64,000 bases of DNA, taken from NCBI GenBank assembly GCA_038229715.1, contig JBBROD010000009.1, forward strand, positions 1-64,000. The letters are read 5' to 3'. The first letter of the stretch is position 1; the number at the start of each line of letters is the position of its first letter. Below the pieces are notes generated by a model. The model saw only the letters and a list, made by a program, of their open reading frames with translations. It ran no database searches and was not told where the DNA came from. The translations under genes were made by a program, and so were the position numbers. Shown piece by piece: positions 7,516 to 15,898 of this stretch. This stretch comes from JANMES01 sp038229715. GTDB lineage: Bacteria > Planctomycetota > Phycisphaerae > Tepidisphaerales > Tepidisphaeraceae.

Positions 7516-9156
7516 CTACTTGTCCTCACTCTGTTTTAACAGCGATTTCAAAGCAGGATCGTCCGGCAGCCGAGCGCTGGCGGCGCGGAAGGCTTTGGCG
7601 GCGGCGGGGCGGTTGGAATGGTCGAGATAATAGATGCCGAGGGCCGCGTCGGGATCAGCGAGCAATCGCTTGATCCCCGGCGAGGCGTTGGCGGCGGCGC
7701 TGACGTAAATGCGGATGTGCTCGATCGCTTCGCTCGCCCGGCCGGTTTTGATCAGCAGGTCAGCGAGATGATTGTGCGGTAACGGATAGCGGGGTTGCAG
7801 GTCGATCGACTTGCGGTAAAGCGCCTCGGCCGAGTCGCGACGATCGGCGGCGAGTTCCGCGTCGGCCAGCAGGTTGGCGGCGGGGTAGCTGTTGGGATTA
7901 GCCGCCATCATGTGATTCAGCAGCGAGCGGTTGTCGGCCCAGATGCCGGCTTGGGCGATCGATCGAACGCACAGCGCGACCACAATCATGCCGGCGATGA
8001 TGCACGTCGATCGTCGCTGCTCTACGGAACGAACGGCGCATGCGACGATGAGTGAAACGCCGAGCATCGACGCGTATGCGTAATGGTCGGCGGTAGTGGA
8101 AAAGAATTGGAACGAAAACGGGATCCACCCGAGCATCGGCGCCATGCCGATGATGAACAGCAGCAGCCCGGCGGCGATCCACGGCCGGCGGCGGAGTTGG
8201 ATGATCGCCAGTAAGCCGATGATCGCCGGGGCGATCCACGTCCACCACACTTGCCCGCTGGCGATGACGACGGCGGGCGTTCGGCCGTAGTCGGGAGTTA
8301 GTGTTGCCGGCCAGAGCAGTTTGGTGGCATAGAAAAACAGCGAATCGAGCGCGATCATTGGCCGAGCCCACAGCGGGCCGCCGTCGGTGGCGGCGCCGGG
8401 TTGGACGATGCGCGTGACGATCATCACCGGCACGGTGAGTGCGATCCACGGGAGGAGTCGCATTGCGATCGAACGCCACGATGGACGCCACGATCGCCGC
8501 CGCAGCAGCACGTCGATCACCAGCACGAGGCCGGGCGTGACCATCGCGGTCGGCTTGGCCAGCATCGCCAGCGCGAAGCACGCGGTAGCCGCGAGGTAGA
8601 GCGGCAGCGAAAACCGGCGAGGCGTTTCCTCGTCGTCCGGCGTGGCCCGCAAATACAGATCGATCGCGGATAGCGACAGCAATCCCCACAGCACGTCCTT
8701 CATGCCGCTCACCCAGCCGACCGCTTCCACCTGGATCGGATGAACCGCGAACAGGACCGCTCCGATCACCGCGGCGGTTCGGTGGCGCGTGAGTTGTTGC
8801 AGGATCGAAAACACCAGCAGCACACAGCCGACGTGTGCGATCACATTCGCTGCGTGAAAGATGTTGGGGTTCAGCCAGTTGCCCGAAGGATCGGGCGCGT
8901 TGAGTTTTGCGATGATCGCCAGTCCGCTCCAGAGCGTGTACGTCACCGGAATGTACAAACTCCCGGCTGAGTGCTGCCAGTAGTGCTGCACGGTTTTCAA
9001 CGTCGGCGGATTCATCCGCGAGTTGTGGTGGACGGTGCTGTCGTCGTCCCAGTTGGTGAAATCGCAGGCGATGAGGCGGCCCATGCTCAGCAGCGCAGCG
9101 GCGATCAGCAGGATGATCGGCGAGGCGGAACTTTGGTTGGCGAGCGATTTGGGCAT
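7516..9156 (-). CDS. Polytopic membrane protein with C-terminal TPRs, GT-C glycosyltransferase-like
   Basis: 546 residues. About ten hydrophobic segments fill residues 12-410, followed by tetratricopeptide-like helices (AANLLADAELAADRRDSAEALYRKSIDLQPRY...). The first extracytoplasmic loop reads CDFTNWDDDSTVHHN. Paired acidic residues at this place are typical of GT-C fold transferases that use lipid-linked sugars (PMT/TMTC-like). HPIQVEAVGWVSGMKD is a second family hallmark. It is likely an inner-membrane glycosyltransferase or related protein; donor and acceptor are unknown. It starts shortly after pgeF ends, on the same strand, so the two may form an operon. Confidence 0.75.
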   Translation of the reverse strand: MPKSLANQSSASPIILLIAAALLSMGRLIACDFTNWDDDSTVHHNSRMNPPTLKTVQHYWQHSAGSLYIPVTYTLWSGLAIIAKLNAPDPSGNWLNPNIFHAANVIAHVGCVLLVFSILQQLTRHRTAAVIGAVLFAVHPIQVEAVGWVSGMKDVLWGLLSLSAIDLYLRATPDDEETPRRFSLPLYLAATACFALAMLAKPTAMVTPGLVLVIDVLLRRRSWRPSWRSIAMRLLPWIALTVPVMIVTRIVQPGAATDGGPLWARPMIALDSLFFYATKLLWPATLTPDYGRTPAVVIASGQVWWTWIAPAIIGLLAIIQLRRRPWIAAGLLLFIIGMAPMLGWIPFSFQFFSTTADHYAYASMLGVSLIVACAVRSVEQRRSTCIIAGMIVVALCVRSIAQAGIWADNRSLLNHMMAANPNSYPAANLLADAELAADRRDSAEALYRKSIDLQPRYPLPHNHLADLLIKTGRASEAIEHIRIYVSAAANASPGIKRLLADPDAALGIYYLDHSNRPAAAKAFRAASARLPDDPALKSLLKQSEDK

Positions 9157-9169
9157 GGGCGGATGTAGT

Positions 9170-9958
9170 CTACACGCGCGTCGCGATCAGCGCTGCCATC
9201 CGCCCGGTGACGCCGTTATCGCGGCGGTGGGAGAAAAATTCGGCGGCGTCGCGGTAAGTGCAGCGGTCGGTCGTATCAATGTTCTCATCCAGCAATCCTG
9301 CGGCCAGCAGTTGGTGGCGAACGGCGCTGCGAAGATCGACCGTGCCTTTGCCTGATCCATCAGGATACCGCGCGATCGGCGGGGCGGCGGGGAAGGCGGT
9401 TTGGAATTCTGCCAATACTTCCGGGCCGACTTCAAAGGCCTCGAACCCGATGCACGGGCCGATGGCGGCGATCATCTGCTCCGGCTCAAATTTCATGATT
9501 TTGATCGCATTGGGAACGGCACCAGCGATCACGCCTCGCCATCCCGCGTGAACGGCGGCGACGGTTCGCCCGTCGTCGGTCGAAATCAAGATCGGCACGC
9601 AGTCGGCCACGCGGATCGCCAGCACGCGGTGCGGCTCGCGGGTGACCAAAGCGTCGGCTTTCTGGCCCGGCATGGCATCGCCGGCAACGTCGATGACGTC
9701 CGGCCCGTGCACTTGATGGGCCCAGAACCGTTCGCGATCGCCCATTCCCGCGGCAGACTGCAGCAGGCGATAGTTTTCCTGAATCCGCGGCTCGTCGTCC
9801 TGAACGGCGCACCCGCTGGGGTTGCCCAAATTCATTGAATCGAACGGCGGAGGGCTGATCCCGCCCAGCCGGGTCGAAAACGCGTGCGGAACGCCTATGC
9901 GCGTCAATTGGGGCGACGCGAAATAGACGACCGAACCGGCCTGTACCCGCTGCAGCAT
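9170..9958 (-). CDS. pgeF: Peptidoglycan editing factor PgeF, laccase-domain family
   Basis: 262 residues with the ATG at 9956-9958 (MLQRVQAGSVVYF); codons further upstream lie in a palindromic repeat. Family motifs: FSTRLGGISPPPFDSMNLG, WAHQVHGPDVI (zinc His), RVADCVPILI (zinc Cys), AAVHAGWRGVIAGAV (zinc His), IGPCIGFEAFEVG, and the terminal DRCTYRDAAEFFSHRRD. PgeF proteins remove wrongly incorporated amino acids from peptidoglycan precursors; related enzymes act on purine nucleosides. The gene is divergent from coaD across an 80-base gap filled by the repeat. Confidence 0.92.
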   Translation of the reverse strand: MLQRVQAGSVVYFASPQLTRIGVPHAFSTRLGGISPPPFDSMNLGNPSGCAVQDDEPRIQENYRLLQSAAGMGDRERFWAHQVHGPDVIDVAGDAMPGQKADALVTREPHRVLAIRVADCVPILISTDDGRTVAAVHAGWRGVIAGAVPNAIKIMKFEPEQMIAAIGPCIGFEAFEVGPEVLAEFQTAFPAAPPIARYPDGSGKGTVDLRSAVRHQLLAAGLLDENIDTTDRCTYRDAAEFFSHRRDNGVTGRMAALIATRV

Positions 9959-9966
9959 AGATCGTC

Positions 9967-10032
9967 GATTGTGGATTGCGGACGGCGGATTGTCGATGCC
10001 GCTCGACAATCCACAATCCACAATCCACAATT
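9967..10032. repeat. Intergenic palindrome, ATTGTGGATTGCGGACGG type
   Basis: The arm from 9967 (ATTGTGGATTGCGGAC..GGATTGTCGA) is mirrored by TCGACAATCCACAATCCACAAT ending at 10032 (last bases). It sits exactly between the divergent starts of pgeF and coaD, so it may overlap their promoters. Confidence 0.85.
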
Positions 10033-10038
10033 ACACAA

Positions 10039-10569
10039 ATGACCAAACGCATTGCCGTCTTCCCCGGGCAGTTTGATCCGATCACCAACGGCCATCTCGA
10101 CGTGATCCGTCGCGGAACCGTTTTGTTTGACGAACTGATCGTCGCCGTCGGGATCAATCCTGAAAAGCGAGAGATGTTCACGATCGAAGAGCGGCTGGAG
10201 ATGATCCGGCATTTATGTAAAGACGTTCCCAACACGCGGGTTGAGAAATACACGGGATTAACCGTTGATTTCGTGCGATCGATGAAAGCCACCGTGATGC
10301 TGCGCGGCATCCGCGATGCTTCGGACCTGCGGTACGAATTTCAGCTGGCCATGGCCAATCGCGCGGTGGGCAGCGTGGAAACGGTTTTCATCATGACCGG
10401 CGACGAGTACGCGCTGACGAGCAGCAGTCTGATCCGCCAAGTGGTTGCGCTGGGCGGTGAGGTGAATAAACTGTCGACGATTTTGCCGAAAATCGTGGTG
10501 GACAAACTTCGGATAAAGCAGAAGGCGGGTGCTGTTTCGAAGGGACCGCCCGATGCGCCGAGCAACTAG
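10039..10569 (+). CDS. coaD: Phosphopantetheine adenylyltransferase
   Basis: 176 residues from the ATG at 10039. It catalyses the fourth step of coenzyme A synthesis, adenylation of 4'-phosphopantetheine. KRIAVFPGQFDPITNGHLDVI contains the nucleotidyltransferase T/H-x-G-H motif. VGINPEKREMFTIEERLEMI, LRGIRDASDLRYEFQLAMANR and TSSSLIRQVVALGG (the ISSTLIR-type motif) follow. The C-terminal 15-20 residues are a basic extension beyond the usual 160-residue length. Upstream codons fall in the palindrome, so the chosen start is firm. The gene is followed by the insertion sequence. Confidence 0.97.
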   Translation: MTKRIAVFPGQFDPITNGHLDVIRRGTVLFDELIVAVGINPEKREMFTIEERLEMIRHLCKDVPNTRVEKYTGLTVDFVRSMKATVMLRGIRDASDLRYEFQLAMANRAVGSVETVFIMTGDEYALTSSSLIRQVVALGGEVNKLSTILPKIVVDKLRIKQKAGAVSKGPPDAPSN

Positions 10570-10636
10570 TGCGGTGAGCAATTTGATGTAGCCTGCAAGC
10601 TTAGAATTCGTCAGCCTTCAGAAATCGTCATCCTGA

Positions 10637-11508
10637 GAGGGTATCTAATAAGCTGACGCCGTCCTAACATGTATCCATGGCACGGAAGCCTTACTCTTCG
10701 GATATGACCGATCTTCAATGGCGTGAACTCCAACCGTTGATCCCGCCGGCCCACGCCGGCGGGCGGCCGCGGCGGGTCGACATGCGGGAGATCCTCTGTG
10801 GCATCTTTTACGTTCTGCAGAACGGCGGGGCCTGGTCGGCGATGCCGCACGATCTGCCCAGCGGCAAAACCTGTTGGTTTTACTTTAATCGCTTTTCAAG
10901 TGACGGGACGTGGGAGCGAATAGCCCGCAGGCTCTACCCGGCCGCGCGGGCCAGAGCCGATCGCGATCCCGAGCCCAGCGAGGCCGTCATCGACGCACAG
11001 AGCGTCAAGACGACCAAAAAAGGGGGCCGCCGGGTAGCGTCGGTTACGATGCAGCGGAGGCGAAGCCTCCGTCGGGGAAGAAGATAAAGGGCCGAAAACG
11101 GCACTTGGCCGTCGATTCGCTCGGCCTGCCGCTGGCGTTGCACGTCACCGGCGCTCACGTGCAGGACAGCCAGACGCTCGCGGCCGGCAGGCTGCTGATG
11201 AAGCTGCGACAGTCCAACCGCTGCTCGCGGCTGATCCACGTGTTCGCCGACGGCAACTACCGCGGCACGGCCGACCTGTGGGCGCGTCAGATGGGGTTTG
11301 TGCTGACGCGGATCGGCAAGATCGCCGGCCGGTTCGAGCCGCTGCCCAAACGCTGGGTGATCGAGCGGACGTTCGCGTGGCTGATGAACTGCCGGCGGCT
11401 GCTGTTCGACCTGGAGTTCAAATTGATCAACAGCGAAGGAATGCTCTGGCTGGCCACCCTCCGCCTGCTGATGCGAAGGGCATGGCCGGGGACTTCTTAG
11501 ACACCCTC
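10637..11508 (+). mobile_element. IS5-family insertion sequence (IS427/IS1031-like), complete
   Basis: 872 bp. The left end GAGGGTATCTAATAAG (10637 on) and the complement of the right end GAGGGTGTCTAAGAAG (11508 backwards) match at 14 of 16 positions. It is flanked by a direct 3-bp duplication TGA (10634-10636 and 11509-11511), the TNA-type target expected for this group. The outer flanks ATCGTCATCC (10624-10633) and GGATGACGAT (11512-11521) are perfect reverse complements, so the element sits in the loop of a host hairpin. It carries one transposase gene in two overlapping frames. Confidence 0.93.
10677..11500 (+). CDS. IS5-family transposase made by -1 frameshift
   Basis: The first frame (10677-11087) encodes MARKPYSSDMTDLQWRELQ..., the GGAWSAMPHDLPSGKTC helix-turn region and the first catalytic Asp in VIDAQSVKTTKK. 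The remainder is in the -1 frame up to 11500: GYDA...KKIKGRKRHLAVDS, second Asp in HVFADGNYRG, catalytic Glu in RWVIERTFAWLMNCRRL. The frames join at a run of six A and five G (11016-11026), just after TTKK. This is where programmed frameshifting occurs in many IS5 relatives. Fusion gives an intact DDE transposase. Degeneration by indel is the alternative. Confidence 0.88.
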
Positions 11509-11554
11509 TGAGGATGACGATACTTGTGTGTTTGCGGGGGGCGTGGACATAGCA

Positions 11555-11649
11555 GCCTCCGGACCGTGCGGACGGCGCTCGATCTGCAAGTAAACACGAT
11601 TTCCCAATTCCTGACACCGCGCGCACGGTCCGGAGGACCGTGGTACGGG
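11555..11649. repeat. Intergenic palindrome, CCTCCGGACCGTGCG type
   Basis: GCCTCCGGACCGTGCG (11555-11570) mirrors CGCACGGTCCGGAGG (11623-11637), followed by ACCGTGGTACGGG as in the repeat at 5640-5751. It lies between the insertion sequence and the next gene. Confidence 0.85.
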
Positions 11650-11690
11650 TGAGGCATCTGTCGGAAGAAAAGGGGCGGCTATTAGGTGCG

Positions 11691-13253
11691 TTACGGCGTA
11701 GCCGTGTCGGGCTTGGCGATGAGTCTAAACACCTTCCCGCTGCCGGCGGTGATGCGTTCTTTGCCGTCGCGGAGTTCCATCTTGCCGAAGTCTACGATGT
11801 AGAGCGACCCGTCGGGCGCGAACTTCACATCGATCGGGCGTTCCAACGCTTCGACCTTGTCCTGCTCCAGCATCGAGGCCGGCACGTCCTTGGTGTTGTG
11901 GATGAACTCGCGCACTTGCTTGCCGTCGATATCGAGCAGGACGATCTTGAACCCGATCGGCCCGATGAGTTTTTGCCCGCTGGTGGCGAACGGCGAGCGG
12001 TCGCCGGAGAGCGCGACAACCGCGTTGCCGCGGAACTCGCGGAAGGGGCCGTTGGTCGGCACGAAATCAAACTTGGCCGCGCCGGACAGCGGCGAGAAAA
12101 TGCCCTGCAGCAGCGTGCTGCGATCCGGCACGATCAGGCCGCTGGCTTGTTGGTCGACGGTGAAGCTGACATCGGGGTATCCGGTCGGCAAAACCATGTA
12201 AGGCTCGGGCTGGAATCTCGGATCGGTGATCGGCAGGAAATCCGCACTGAAATCGGGGAAACCGTACCAGGTTCCGCTGACGACGCGGACCATGACGTCC
12301 GGATCGTTCTTGATCGGCCGCGTGCCGCGCAGTTCCATGCCGTTGTTGGTCGCGTACAGGCGGAAACCGTTGTAGCGAAGCCCGCGCGGCAGTCGCAGTC
12401 CGTGCGCTTCAACCTGCAGGTCGCCGCCGGTGGGGGAGATGGAGTAGATCGCGCCGGTGGGCTTATCGTTGCGTTTGATGCGCGTCTGATTGCTAACGCC
12501 AAACGGCTGCATCGGCCCGGTGATGAGCACGTCATCCTGCCCTAGCCCGGCGCGCGGGTTGGCGGTGCTGAAACGGTAGCCGAGAAGTTTTAGAAACGAG
12601 TTGCGCTTGCCGTCGTCCCACGGAACATCGCAGAAATTCGGATACTTCCGCAGCCAGCCGGCGTCCCAGTTATCTTCGCCCACCACGCCGCTGTTGGTGG
12701 CCGATCCGAGGGCGAAAAAGAGCCGCCCGCTGGTAGGGTTCACGGTGAGATCGGTCAGGCTGTAATCGCCCTGGGCCGGCAGATCGGAGACCACGGTGTA
12801 GTGGCTTCCGTCGTAGCCGAAGCTGGTGATCACGCCATAGCCGTTGGCGTCGCGGTGGGTGACGAAGATTCGGCCTTCATGCACCACCACGCCTCCAACC
12901 GGGGCATAGATTGTGAAATGGTCCCCGCCGATGTTGAAGGGGAACTTTTGTTTCTGTGGGTAGATGTCGAAGGGCGTACCGTTAGGCTTATAGCCGAATA
13001 TGCGTGGCGCGCGCCCGCCGGCGCCGCTTTCTGTCAGGATGATCGTCCCGTCGGCATCGAACGCGATCCCCGTGGGAGCGGTTAACCCACGAACGACGGG
13101 CTTGAGTTCCGTCGCAGCCGGGTACTCGATCAGGCCGCGGTCAATGGTTTGTTGATCGCCGGGCTTGACCAGGATCGGCGAAGAGGTGCATCCGCCGAGG
13201 ATCGACGTCACCGTCAGGATGCACCCGAGAGCGAGTTTCGCGCCACTTGTCAT
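11691..13253 (-). CDS. Beta-propeller lipoprotein, glucose/sorbosone-dehydrogenase-like
   Basis: 520 residues from the ATG at 13251-13253 (MTSGAKLALGCILTVTSILGGCTSS). It has an N-terminal hydrophobic segment with the lipobox LGGC. The mature part has repeated propeller blades: LTAPTGIAFDADGTIILTESG, VVHEGRIFVTHRD, GLRLPRGLRYNGFRLYATNNG, ERPIDVKFAPDGSLYIVDFGKM. These resemble PQQ-type sorbosone/glucose dehydrogenase propellers, common as exported lipoproteins in planctomycetes. A catalytic role is not proven, since I cannot align cofactor ligands. Codons upstream of the chosen start are read through a repeat and are not part of the protein. Confidence 0.82.
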   Translation of the reverse strand: MTSGAKLALGCILTVTSILGGCTSSPILVKPGDQQTIDRGLIEYPAATELKPVVRGLTAPTGIAFDADGTIILTESGAGGRAPRIFGYKPNGTPFDIYPQKQKFPFNIGGDHFTIYAPVGGVVVHEGRIFVTHRDANGYGVITSFGYDGSHYTVVSDLPAQGDYSLTDLTVNPTSGRLFFALGSATNSGVVGEDNWDAGWLRKYPNFCDVPWDDGKRNSFLKLLGYRFSTANPRAGLGQDDVLITGPMQPFGVSNQTRIKRNDKPTGAIYSISPTGGDLQVEAHGLRLPRGLRYNGFRLYATNNGMELRGTRPIKNDPDVMVRVVSGTWYGFPDFSADFLPITDPRFQPEPYMVLPTGYPDVSFTVDQQASGLIVPDRSTLLQGIFSPLSGAAKFDFVPTNGPFREFRGNAVVALSGDRSPFATSGQKLIGPIGFKIVLLDIDGKQVREFIHNTKDVPASMLEQDKVEALERPIDVKFAPDGSLYIVDFGKMELRDGKERITAGSGKVFRLIAKPDTATP

Positions 13254-13287
13254 GCTTGCTCCGAAGCGAAGGAGGTTAGATGTGGGT

Positions 13288-13377
13288 TGTTGGTTGTGGG
13301 TTGTAAGTTGTGAGTTGGAAAAGAATCCTCCAACCTCCAACCCACAACTTACAACCCACAACATACAACTTCCAACC
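13288..13377. repeat. Intergenic palindrome, GTTGGTTGTGGGTTGTAAG type
   Basis: GTTGTGGGTTGTAAGTTG in the left arm (13288-13318) mirrors CAACTTACAACCCACAAC in the right arm (13330-13377), with internal repeats. A second copy of the family is at 21516-21626. It lies between two minus-strand genes. Confidence 0.88.
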
Positions 13378-13397
13378 AACAACCCGCCATCAACATC

Positions 13398-14372
13398 TTA
13401 CATCTTGACGACTTTAACCAGTTCTTTCACGTGGTCGACGCTGGTGGCGAACATTTTCTTTTCGTTTTCGTCCAGCTCGACTTCGATGATACGTTCCACG
13501 CCGCCGGAGCCCAATACGCAGGGCACGCCGACGAAGAAACCGCCGATTCCGTACTGTTTATCACAGTAAGCCGCGGCCGGGAGGATGCGTTTTTTGTCTT
13601 TGATAATGGATTCGGCCATCGCGACAGTAGCGCTGGCGGGGGCGTAGTAGGCGCTGCCGGTTTTGAGGAGGTTGACGATTTCCGCGCCGCCGTTGCGAGC
13701 GCGCTTCACAATTTCCTCGAGCTTCTCCGGCTTGATGAGCTGGGTGATCGGAACGCCTCCCGCGCTGGTATAGCGGGTGAGCGGGACCATGTCATCTCCG
13801 TGTCCGCCGAGCAGGAGGGCCTGCACGTCCTCCACCGAGCAGCCGACCTCTGCCGCCAGAAACGAGCGGTAGCGGGCGACATCGAGCACGCCGGCCTGCC
13901 CGATGATGCGGTGGGTCGGGAAGCCCGAGGCCTTCCACGCCACGTACACCATCGCGTCCAATGGGTTGCTGACGACGATCATCACCGCGTTCGGTGAGTG
14001 CTTGGCCACGTTAGCGGCCACTTCCTTCACGATGCCCGTGTTGATCGCGATCAGGTCGTCACGGCTCATGCCCGGCTTGCGCGGCAGGCCGGCGGTGACG
14101 ATCACCACATCGCTGTCGGCAGTATCTTTATAGTCGCTGGTTCCGGTGATCTTGGCGTCAAACCCTTCCACGGGCGAGGCTTCGTACAGGTCGAGCGCCT
14201 TGCCCTGCGGCGCGGTGTTCGGCACTTTCTTCTGTGTGCCGTCTTTTTCTGTGATGGTGATTTCCGGGATATCGAGCAGAACGATGTCCCCCAGTTCCTT
14301 ACTGGCGGCCCAGTGAGCGCAGGTGGCTCCGACGTTGCCTGCCCCGATAATGCTGATCTTTGCACGACGCAT
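13398..14372 (-). CDS. mdh: Malate dehydrogenase
   Basis: 324 residues of the LDH-like malate dehydrogenase group, oxidising malate to oxaloacetate with NAD in the TCA cycle. Seen: NAD-binding ISIIGAGNVGATCAHW, DIPE at the end of beta-2, VIVTAGLPRKPGMSRDDL (substrate arginines; the R-K-P-G-M-S-R form marks malate rather than lactate), VVSNPLDAMVYVAWKASGFP, VLDVARYRSFLA, and the catalytic His in LLGGHGDDMVPL. A longer loop EITITEKDGTQKKVPNTAPQG after beta-2 is unusual for the family. Confidence 0.96.
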   Translation of the reverse strand: MRRAKISIIGAGNVGATCAHWAASKELGDIVLLDIPEITITEKDGTQKKVPNTAPQGKALDLYEASPVEGFDAKITGTSDYKDTADSDVVIVTAGLPRKPGMSRDDLIAINTGIVKEVAANVAKHSPNAVMIVVSNPLDAMVYVAWKASGFPTHRIIGQAGVLDVARYRSFLAAEVGCSVEDVQALLLGGHGDDMVPLTRYTSAGGVPITQLIKPEKLEEIVKRARNGGAEIVNLLKTGSAYYAPASATVAMAESIIKDKKRILPAAAYCDKQYGIGGFFVGVPCVLGSGGVERIIEVELDENEKKMFATSVDHVKELVKVVKM

Positions 14373-14513
14373 GAATAGGTTCCTTTCAAACGGTCCGAAT
14401 GTGTTTACTCCGAGTCTGGGGATTATCGGGAAACTGGACGCGGTTTCAATGAACCACGGCGGGGGTAGAATTAAGGTTGTTTAAGCGGGGAGGTATGGAA
14501 AATGCTGAAAGAT

Positions 14514-14582
14514 GAATGCCGAAGGATGAAAAAGGAAGCAATTGCCTCCATTTTCATCCCTCGGCCTTCGTCCTTCGGCATT
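14514..14582. repeat. Intergenic palindrome, ATGCCGAAGGATGAAAAAGG type
   Basis: AATGCCGAAGGATGAA (from 14514) mirrors TTCATCCCTCGGCC..CCTTCGGCATT, ending at 14582, and is followed by a T-rich run. It lies between mdh and the TadG-like gene, just beyond the latter's 3' end. The rest of the gap (14373-14513) holds no recognised feature except the presumed mdh promoter region. Confidence 0.8.
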
Positions 14583-14587
14583 GTTTT

Positions 14588-15721
14588 TTACTTCACGAGC
14601 GTGATGGCGTTAGTGCCATACAGCTTGGTGGAGAAGTTGCCGACGTTGTCGTTCCATTGCCAGGCATCCATCATACCAAGGTACAACTTGGTGGCGCCGG
14701 TGGGGATGACGATGGACTGGGTCTCGCCGGTGCTGCGTTTTCCGTCGCCGACGAAGAATGTCTGCTTCAGCAGAGGGCTGACCGAAGCGTAATCGCGCTG
14801 GGTGGTCGTGCCAAAATCCAGCCCGGTCGGTGCGGACGTGAGGTTCGGGGCAGCGCTGCTCAGGAACACGCCCATGACCGCGCCGATCGGTGCGCGCGTG
14901 TTGCTGATCCCGTTGAGACTGGTGCTGGGGACGCTGGTCGGATTCGTTGCGCCGTTGGCAACCAGGAATGTGGTGTCACCGTCGGCCGCGTTCGTCGTGC
15001 CACTGCTCCAGCTTTGCCAACTGGCGCTGCCGCTGAGTCCTTCAAGTTTGATCGTGTCGCCAGCCGTCAGGCCGAGCCCAGCCAAATCAACAACCAGAGG
15101 TCGCTGCTTCTGGTTACTGCTGGTGCCGTTGTTGTCCCACACCCAATTGGCGCCGGGTCGGTTGTTCATGGTTTGGGTGTTGTCGGGCATGCCCGAAAGC
15201 CAGAGATTGCCCGATGCCGGGGGACTGATGGTCGTCGTAGTCGACGTACACTTGGCGATCGCGACTGCCGTCACCTGGAACGCTGCATTGCCATTGCGGA
15301 AGACCGACATGAACAGCGGCATCCCGCCGGTGCGGTTAAGGGTCTGGCGAACGGTGACTTTTACGCAGTTGCCCGTGCTGTCGGTCGTAAACACCTGGGT
15401 GGTGGCGTTCCACGTACCGACGATCACATCGGCGGCGTTGATCGTGGGCGAACCCCCATCGACCGTGTACTGCGCCCCGATGGCGGCCGCACAGGCTTTA
15501 GCGGTGGTGGTGGGGGTCGAACTGTTGGCCGCTCCGGTGGCGGCGTAGCGGGCGGCGGAGTCGGCGCAAGCCTGGGCTTCAGTCTTGCAGAGCTGCATTC
15601 GTCCGACATCGACCGCCAGTCCGGCAAATCCAAGAAACACCGGAAGCGCTAAGATGACATACAACATCACCGAGCCGCGTCGGCGAACCGGGAGGACTGC
15701 TTTTGTTGCATGGTGAGTCAT
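14588..15721 (-). CDS. TadG-like pilus-assembly/secretion-associated protein with PA-IL-like C-terminus
   Basis: 377 residues. A basic leader is followed by RRRGSVMLYVILALPVFLGFAGLAVDVGRMQLCKTEAQACADSAA, the single membrane helix and TadE/TadG signature of Flp-type pilus assembly proteins. The exported part ends in PIGAVMGVF...PLLKQTFFVGDGK...IVIPTGATKLYLGMMDAWQWNDNVGNFSTKL. That is the calcium/carbohydrate-binding PA-IL-like pattern found in many exported proteins of environmental bacteria. No other tad genes are adjacent, so it acts alone or with distant partners. Confidence 0.82.
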   Translation of the reverse strand: MTHHATKAVLPVRRRGSVMLYVILALPVFLGFAGLAVDVGRMQLCKTEAQACADSAARYAATGAANSSTPTTTAKACAAAIGAQYTVDGGSPTINAADVIVGTWNATTQVFTTDSTGNCVKVTVRQTLNRTGGMPLFMSVFRNGNAAFQVTAVAIAKCTSTTTTISPPASGNLWLSGMPDNTQTMNNRPGANWVWDNNGTSSNQKQRPLVVDLAGLGLTAGDTIKLEGLSGSASWQSWSSGTTNAADGDTTFLVANGATNPTSVPSTSLNGISNTRAPIGAVMGVFLSSAAPNLTSAPTGLDFGTTTQRDYASVSPLLKQTFFVGDGKRSTGETQSIVIPTGATKLYLGMMDAWQWNDNVGNFSTKLYGTNAITLVK

Positions 15722-15898
15722 ATGTAGGTTTCATCGGATTCTGCGCATCCAGAATCAAATGGCGGCTCTAAAAACAATTGCAATTTTGTGACTGAATCAG
15801 TCGATCCAAAACGAACTGCGTGAATCGCCCTTTTTTTATAGGACCGGCCCGCATATTCCGCATAGAGTCGCGGAAGCGTTGGTGTTAAGCTACCCCGC

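Noticed and set aside
14516..15652. A 378-codon plus-strand frame opposite the TadG-like gene
   Set aside because: Low-complexity Arg/Gly/Ala composition with no motif, whereas the minus strand has a clear TadG signature and PA-IL-like end.
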